From NCBI GenBank assembly GCA_038259825.1, contig JBBSOK010000092.1:1-11488 (forward strand): DNA of 11,488 bases. The letters are read 5' to 3'. Each line of letters starts with the position of its first letter. Positions within the stretch are counted from its first letter, which is position 1. This document shows positions 7,872 to 11,488 of the stretch, piece after piece. The DNA is from JBBSOK01 sp038259825. Lineage in GTDB: Bacteria; Bacteroidota; Bacteroidia; Flavobacteriales; Flavobacteriaceae. Under the pieces are notes generated by a model. It was not told where the DNA came from and made no database searches. It was given only the letters and a program-made list of their open reading frames with translations. Made by a program: the position numbers and the translations under genes.

Positions 7872-8525
7872 TTAAACGGTTACAGCTTGATTTAAATATC
7901 TTCGGAATGGTAACATTTCCTTGTAAATCTCAACCACGCGGTCTTCAAAATCTTCGCTCATTATTTCTTTTTGGGTGATTGGACAAATTGCGGCAAAGCT
8001 TTTAAGCCGCAATAAATCAATAAGTTTATGTTCTTGGCTAAAACCTTTGGGAGATGTTTTTAAAGTTTCTGCTTCAACCAAACCGCCAAACGTTTTTTGA
8101 AAGGACGCTTTGTTTATTATTTTTTTAAAATCATCTCCATTATAATCAATTGCTTGCCGTATACTTTTTAGAATTTTGGATGATGGATGCCAATATCCTC
8201 CACCAATAAAGCTTTCCGCCGTACCAATTTGGATATAAAAATCGCCTTGTTTATTTTTTTGATCCAAACCAGCACCAAAATGATCTTTATATGTTGGCTT
8301 TTCAGGGTGGAACATTAGATTATTATTAATTCTATTTATTGCTTTCCTACCTGGTGTATCGTGATAAGTAGAATCAACTCTTGAGAGTTTATCATTCATT
8401 CTATTCAGCCAGGAAATATAAAAATCCCGAACGGACTCGTATTCTTTTCTATTGGCATCCATCCAGTCTTTAGAATTATTTTTTTGAAGCTCTCTTAAAA
8501 ATTCAAATAGTTTATTAAAAGTCAT
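7872..8525 (-). CDS. DUF2461 family protein
   Basis: A 217-residue cytoplasmic protein matching the DUF2461/TIGR02453 family: FLRELQKNNSKDWMDANRKEY near the N-terminus, then INRINNNLMFHPEKPTYKDHFGAG and a GDFYIQIG block, then the GGGYWHPSS motif. The family is widespread in Bacteroidota, Actinobacteria and fungi and has no established function. No signal peptide or membrane segment is seen, and length is normal. It stands alone on the - strand between waaA and the lipoprotein pair, so the neighbourhood gives no strong clue. Confidence 0.9.
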   Translation of the reverse strand: MTFNKLFEFLRELQKNNSKDWMDANRKEYESVRDFYISWLNRMNDKLSRVDSTYHDTPGRKAINRINNNLMFHPEKPTYKDHFGAGLDQKNKQGDFYIQIGTAESFIGGGYWHPSSKILKSIRQAIDYNGDDFKKIINKASFQKTFGGLVEAETLKTSPKGFSQEHKLIDLLRLKSFAAICPITQKEIMSEDFEDRVVEIYKEMLPFRRYLNQAVTV

Positions 8526-8638
8526 TTTTTATTTTAAATTTAATCATTGACATTGTTATAAATGTAATTTTAAGTGAAATTTAAGCACCATGTTAATTAA
8601 AGTTGTAGTTTTATTCCCTAAATACAAATAAGACTATC

Positions 8639-8872
8639 ATGAAAAAATCAATATTAATGCTTACACTACTTGGTCTTTCAACTATTAGTTTTTCTTGCAG
8701 AGAGAATAAAGAAGAGCCAAAGGAAACAGTAATTATAAAAGAAGTCCAAACAGAAACCGTTAGAGAAACAGAGCCTGAAAGAGAAGGTATTTTAGAGCGT
8801 GCTGCTCAAAAAGTTGACAATAAAGTAAATAATGAAGTAGATAAGCAAATTGAAAAAATTGACGATAAGTAA
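8639..8872 (+). CDS. Small charged lipoprotein, function unknown (first of a pair)
   Basis: A 77-residue protein with an N-terminal lysine pair, a hydrophobic stretch (about 4-18) and a candidate lipidated cysteine, C20, in ISFSC. The lipobox is imperfect but in the relaxed style common in Bacteroidota. The mature part begins CRENKEEPKE and is extremely rich in Glu and Lys. Its second half (about 50-77) looks helical, possibly a short coiled coil (VDNKVNNEVDKQIEKIDDK). The acidic stretch just after the cysteine might affect sorting to the cell surface, which is an inference. I do not recognise a family. A second lipoprotein with the same CRENK mature start follows 48 bases downstream, and the two may be co-transcribed. 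Confidence 0.75.
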   Translation: MKKSILMLTLLGLSTISFSCRENKEEPKETVIIKEVQTETVRETEPEREGILERAAQKVDNKVNNEVDKQIEKIDDK

Positions 8873-8920
8873 TTTTCGTTATTTTAGCAAATATTTAAAC
8901 CTAACTTAAATTTAAACAAT

Positions 8921-9157
8921 ATGAAAAAATTGATGATTACCGCTGTAATGGCAACAGTATTAGCTTTTTCTTTTCAATCGTGTCGTGAAAATAAGACGGC
9001 TGAAGAAGAAATAATTGAAGAAATGAACGACGCAGGCGCAGAAGTTAAAGTTAAAGATGGCGGCGATAAAATTAAAATGGAAACCGACGACAAGGAAGTA
9101 AAAATTAAAACTGACGACGACGGAGATACTAAAATTAAAGTAGACGAAGATAATTAA
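8921..9157 (+). CDS. Small acidic repeat-bearing lipoprotein, function unknown (second of a pair)
   Basis: A 78-residue protein with an N-terminal signal (MKKLMITAVM, then a hydrophobic run) and a candidate lipidated cysteine, C21, in FSFQSC. The mature part begins CRENKTAEEE. Residues 41-78 form degenerate repeats of alternating basic and acidic residues with KxK units at 43, 50, 61 and 71, separated by Asp-rich turns (DGGD, TDD, DDDGD, DED). This suggests a short beta-repeat or an acidic, possibly cation-binding, disordered tail. The family is not recognised. A strong terminator hairpin follows 24 bases after the stop, marking the end of this transcription unit. Confidence 0.75.
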   Translation: MKKLMITAVMATVLAFSFQSCRENKTAEEEIIEEMNDAGAEVKVKDGGDKIKMETDDKEVKIKTDDDGDTKIKVDEDN

Positions 9158-9181
9158 ATCTTTAAATAGCTTTTAAAAAGT

Positions 9182-9218
9182 AAAGCCTTCATATTAAATT
9201 AATATAAAGGTTTTTTTT
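9182..9218 (+). terminator. Rho-independent terminator, probably bidirectional
   Basis: CCTT (9186-9189) pairs with AAGG (9207-9210). After one mismatch ATATTA (9191-9196) pairs with TAATAT (9200-9205) around a three-base loop. Eight T residues (9211-9218) follow directly, and the outer AAAG can also pair with the first T residues. It ends the lipoprotein unit on the + strand. The opposite strand also has a T-rich run after the stem, so it may serve the convergent repressor gene too. Confidence 0.75.
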
Positions 9219-9234
9219 ATACGTCAAAAAATAA

Positions 9235-10005
9235 TTACGTATTTAATCCCTTTATTTGACCTTTTAAATCCTCCATAGATTGCTGAAGTTGTTTAAGTAA
9301 CGTACTATCCGAAGTGTCATCAATCCCAAAAGTAAGTTTACTATTTACTTGCCACAATTCTTGTATGTCATTAACTTGAACATTAATTGGTAAATATTCA
9401 GGATTAAGGGAAATGAGCTTAACCATTTCAAGGTTTGATGGTATTTTCTGTAATTTTTTCACCAATACAGAGTCTTTTAGAACAACAATATAAATTTTAC
9501 TATCTGACGCTTCTGCAATATTTGAAACCGCCCTTCCTAAAACCCATTCTTTTGGTCTAATATTGGGCATCATGCTATCTCCCTCAACTTGAAAGCCACG
9601 ATATGTTGCATTTCGAAATTGAGGTAACGGAATATTAAACGCTGGTAATGTTTGATACCAATCTACATCCTGAATATTATGTGGATATCCAGCCGCCGCT
9701 TTCTGGTTTACTAATAAAATGGTTTCTTCTTCATTTTTATCAATAGATATAACCTTTGGAGTTACATCGCCGCCTACCAATTTTACATATTTATCATAAC
9801 TGTCTCCAAAAAGCCAAAGCGGGTTTATATTAAAAAGTTGCATTAACTGCATTACAATTTTGCCCGATATTTTGGTTTTGCCTCTTTCAATATCCGCAGT
9901 TGTGCTTCCTATTTCTAGAAGCTCTGCAAAGGATTGTTGAGTGTGCCGCAGCTCCTCTCTAATTAACTTAAACCTTTTAGCCTCAATGGTAACGTCTTTT
10001 TCCAT
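9235..10005 (-). CDS. XRE-family LexA/CI-like repressor with S24 autoprotease domain
   Basis: A 256-residue transcriptional repressor of the CI/LexA-like type. A helix-turn-helix domain (about 8-67) includes RFKLIREELRHTQQSFAELL and the recognition-helix segment STTADIERGK. The C-terminal S24 peptidase domain (about 98-220) keeps every part needed for self-cleavage. The scissile Ala105-Gly106 lies in KAAAGY, the nucleophile S144 in EGDSMMP and the likely general base K183 in VLVKK. A short predicted coiled coil (about 232-252) ends the protein. Such proteins normally self-cleave when RecA filaments form on damaged DNA, relieving repression. It is divergent from the radical SAM repair gene, and the shared gap holds repeated dyad sites, so autoregulation and control of that gene are inferred. 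It could be a prophage remnant, but no phage gene is nearby. Confidence 0.92.
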   Translation of the reverse strand: MEKDVTIEAKRFKLIREELRHTQQSFAELLEIGSTTADIERGKTKISGKIVMQLMQLFNINPLWLFGDSYDKYVKLVGGDVTPKVISIDKNEEETILLVNQKAAAGYPHNIQDVDWYQTLPAFNIPLPQFRNATYRGFQVEGDSMMPNIRPKEWVLGRAVSNIAEASDSKIYIVVLKDSVLVKKLQKIPSNLEMVKLISLNPEYLPINVQVNDIQELWQVNSKLTFGIDDTSDSTLLKQLQQSMEDLKGQIKGLNT

Positions 10006-10026
10006 AAAGTAAATATAATCTTTTTT

Positions 10027-10098
10027 GGAATTATTCCTAACATAAAATGGATTATTTCCTTTTTAATTGGAAAAATTCCATAAATTTGGCATATATCC
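10027..10098. promoter_or_regulatory. Array of four GG-N7-CC operator-like sites
   Basis: Four 11-base sites lie in the divergent gap: GGAATTATTCC (10027-10037, perfect dyad), GGATTATTTCC (10049-10059), GGAAAAATTCC (10069-10079) and GGCATATATCC (10088-10098). Centres are 22, 20 and 19 bases apart, close to two helical turns, which would place bound dimers on one DNA face. The last two flank or overlap the candidate -7 box of the radical SAM gene, and the first is 22 bases from the repressor start codon. They are the natural candidates for binding by the adjacent repressor. Confidence 0.6.
10081..10088 (+). promoter_or_regulatory. Candidate -7 box for the radical SAM DNA repair operon
   Basis: TAAATTTG matches the Bacteroidota TAnnTTTG -7 consensus exactly and lies 20 bases upstream of the ATG. 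It sits between the third and fourth dyad sites and touches the fourth. No clear TTG -33 element is seen at the usual spacing, which would fit a promoter that is weak or regulated. AAGG at 10099-10102 may be a short ribosome-binding site for the ATG at 10109. Confidence 0.45.
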
Positions 10099-10108
10099 AA
10101 GGTAGACT

Positions 10109-11392
10109 ATGAATTTTGAACGTATAAAAGAGAAGTTAGAGATATTGGCCGATGCTGCTAAATATGATGTTTCTTGTTCCTCTAGCGGAAGCAAACGAAC
10201 TAATAAGAATAAAGGATTGGGCGATAGCAGTGGGATGGGAATCTGTCATACCTATACTGAAGATGGCCGTTGTGTTAGTTTGCTAAAAATATTGCTAACT
10301 AACCATTGCATTTTTGATTGTGCTTATTGCGTTACTAGAAAAAGTAACGATATTAAGCGTGCTGCTTTTCAGGTCCAAGAAGTGGTAGATTTAACTATTA
10401 GTTTTTATAGACGCAATTATATTGAAGGACTTTTTTTAAGCAGTGGCATTTTTAAAAATGCCGATTTTACAATGGAACGTTTAGTTCAAGTAGCTAAAAA
10501 ACTACGCAAGGAAGAAAATTTTAATGGTTATATACATTTAAAAAGTATTCCCGGCGCTAGCGACGAATTAATGCGCGAAGCTGGATTATATGCAGATAGA
10601 CTTTCGGTAAATATCGAAATTCCTTCAGAAAAAGGATTGAAACTGCTGGCTCCCGAAAAAAACAGGGAGGATTTTATTAAACCAATGCTGAAGGTGAAAA
10701 ATGAAATCATTCAATATAAAAGTGAAAAAAATATTATAAAAAGTACTCCTATATATGCTCCAGCAGGACAAAGTACACAAATGATTATAGGGGCAAGTGG
10801 TGAAACGGATGCTGAAATTATGTACACCTCTGCATACTTTTACAAGCAGTTTAATCTTAAAAGAGTTTACTATTCTGGCTATATTCCTATAAGCTATGAT
10901 AGCCGTTTACCACAAATTGGGACTGAAGTTCCAATGCTCAGGGAAAATAGACTTTACCAAACAGATTGGCTTTTGCGTTTTTATGGCTTCGAGATTACAG
11001 AAATTCTGAATAAAGAAAATCCAAATTTAGATAGTGATATTGATCCTAAATTGGGTTGGGCACTTAGAAATCTTAATCAATTTCCAGTTAATATAAATAC
11101 GGCAAGCCGCGGTATGTTGGCTCGTATTCCTGGAGTTGGTATGAAGTCTGTCGGTAAAATTCTGCAAGCCAGAAAATTTCGAAAACTTAATCCGGAACAT
11201 TTAAAAGCAATAGGTATTGCTTATAATCGGGCTAAATTCTTTATAAGTTGCGATAATGGTCATTACGATTTAAAGGACAGAACAGCTGCTGAAATTAAGG
11301 GATTGATACTAGCAGAATCCCAAACTAAATACAAGAAAATGTTTAAGTCGCAATTAAATTTATTTGACAGCAACTTGCCTATCGCTATTTAA
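10109..11392 (+). CDS. Putative DNA modification/repair radical SAM protein (TIGR03916 type)
   Basis: A 427-residue radical SAM enzyme. The [4Fe-4S]-binding cysteines are C67, C71 and C74 (NHCIFDCAYC). Further cysteines at 23, 46 and 55 lie in the family-typical GSKR...GMGICHTYT...GRCVSLLK region. The SAM-fold core covers about 55-270 (LFLSSGIF, HLKSIPGA, SVNIEIPS). The C-terminal part has a helix-hairpin-helix DNA-binding motif, INTASRGMLARIPGVGMKSV (329-348). Near the end QLNLF (415-419) looks like a bacterial sliding-clamp-binding pentapeptide. From memory, the family is always paired with a TIGR03915/UDG-linked protein and is proposed to act in DNA repair or modification, with no reaction proven. 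That partner begins 26 bases downstream. The repressor gene is divergent. Length is normal. Confidence 0.92.
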   Translation: MNFERIKEKLEILADAAKYDVSCSSSGSKRTNKNKGLGDSSGMGICHTYTEDGRCVSLLKILLTNHCIFDCAYCVTRKSNDIKRAAFQVQEVVDLTISFYRRNYIEGLFLSSGIFKNADFTMERLVQVAKKLRKEENFNGYIHLKSIPGASDELMREAGLYADRLSVNIEIPSEKGLKLLAPEKNREDFIKPMLKVKNEIIQYKSEKNIIKSTPIYAPAGQSTQMIIGASGETDAEIMYTSAYFYKQFNLKRVYYSGYIPISYDSRLPQIGTEVPMLRENRLYQTDWLLRFYGFEITEILNKENPNLDSDIDPKLGWALRNLNQFPVNINTASRGMLARIPGVGMKSVGKILQARKFRKLNPEHLKAIGIAYNRAKFFISCDNGHYDLKDRTAAEIKGLILAESQTKYKKMFKSQLNLFDSNLPIAI

Positions 11393-11418
11393 TTTGAAAA
11401 TCGAAATCAATAGTAAAT

Positions 11419-11488
11419 ATGTTTAAAATCTTAGTTTATGATGGTTCTTTTGAAGGTTTTTTGAGCTGTGTGTTTTATTCATATGAAT
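11419..11488 (+). CDS. TIGR03915/DUF4130-type probable DNA metabolism protein, 3' partial
   Basis: The start of a gene cut by the window end. The ATG at 11419 opens a frame of 23 codons without a stop: MFKILVYDGSFEGF then LSCVFYSYE. The 'YDGSFEGFLSCVF' opening is characteristic of the DUF4130/TIGR03915 family, which always accompanies the radical SAM protein encoded just upstream and is sometimes fused to a uracil-DNA glycosylase domain. The gap of 26 bases on the same strand implies one operon. Only the N-terminus is visible, so whether a glycosylase domain is fused here is unknown. Confidence 0.8.
   Translation, partial: MFKILVYDGSFEGFLSCVFYSYE

Noticed and set aside
7863..7881. AACCG-N9-CGGTT inverted repeat as a terminator between waaA and the DUF2461 gene
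   Set aside because: It has only a five-base stem with a nine-base loop, overlaps the DUF2461 stop and coding end, and has no convincing T-tract on either strand.
8606..8613. TAGTTTTA as a -7 box for the lipoprotein pair
   Set aside because: It mismatches TAnnTTTG at the last base and no -33 element is clear. Several similar AT-rich near-matches exist in the same gap (for example 8565-8572).
9235..10005. Prophage origin of the CI-like repressor
   Set aside because: No integrase, attachment-site repeat, Cro-like gene or phage structural gene is visible nearby. The divergent gene is a repair-type enzyme.

Overview
The window looks like a chromosomal segment from a member of the Bacteroidota, most likely a Flavobacteriaceae. 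The DNA is AT-rich and genes have weak or absent Shine-Dalgarno sequences. Several starts are preceded by matches to the Bacteroidota -7 box TAnnTTTG. Protein families such as the TPR-LytS kinase with a LytTR regulator, the gamma carbonic anhydrase-like protein and 'SC' lipoprotein signals fit that group. The genus cannot be fixed from the sequence alone. No rRNA, tRNA, CRISPR array, insertion sequence or phage structural gene was seen, and no gene-free stretch exceeds about 135 bases.

Left part (1-3314, + strand): a 5'-truncated TPR sensor histidine kinase of the LytS/His_kinase family is followed 4 bases later by its LytTR response regulator. A gamma carbonic anhydrase-like hexapeptide protein follows, separated by an inverted-repeat element that looks like a dispersed intergenic repeat.

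Middle (3385-7845): an envelope-precursor block. On the - strand, in transcription order, lie a DegT/WecE-type sugar aminotransferase, UDP-glucose 4-epimerase (galE) and glutamate racemase (murI). Divergent from them on the + strand is the Kdo transferase waaA. These supply nucleotide sugars, D-glutamate for peptidoglycan and the Kdo-lipid A linkage. Palindromic repeats occupy the murI/carbonic-anhydrase gap and the degT/galE gap.

Right-middle (7872-9218): a DUF2461 protein on the - strand, then two tandem small lipoproteins whose predicted mature ends both begin Cys-Arg-Glu-Asn-Lys. A strong hairpin plus T-tract terminator ends this stretch.

Right end (9235-11488), the most interesting part: a LexA/CI-like repressor (helix-turn-helix plus S24 autoprotease with its Ala-Gly cleavage site, Ser and Lys intact) is divergent from a radical SAM 'DNA modification/repair' protein. 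That protein has a C-terminal helix-hairpin-helix and a QLNLF sliding-clamp-like motif, and is followed by the start of its usual partner (TIGR03915/DUF4130 type). The 103-base gap between repressor and radical SAM gene holds four GG-N7-CC sites spaced 19-22 bases apart, about two helical turns, overlapping a candidate promoter. I infer a self-contained, damage-inducible DNA repair or modification module controlled by a local LexA-like switch. That inference is untested.
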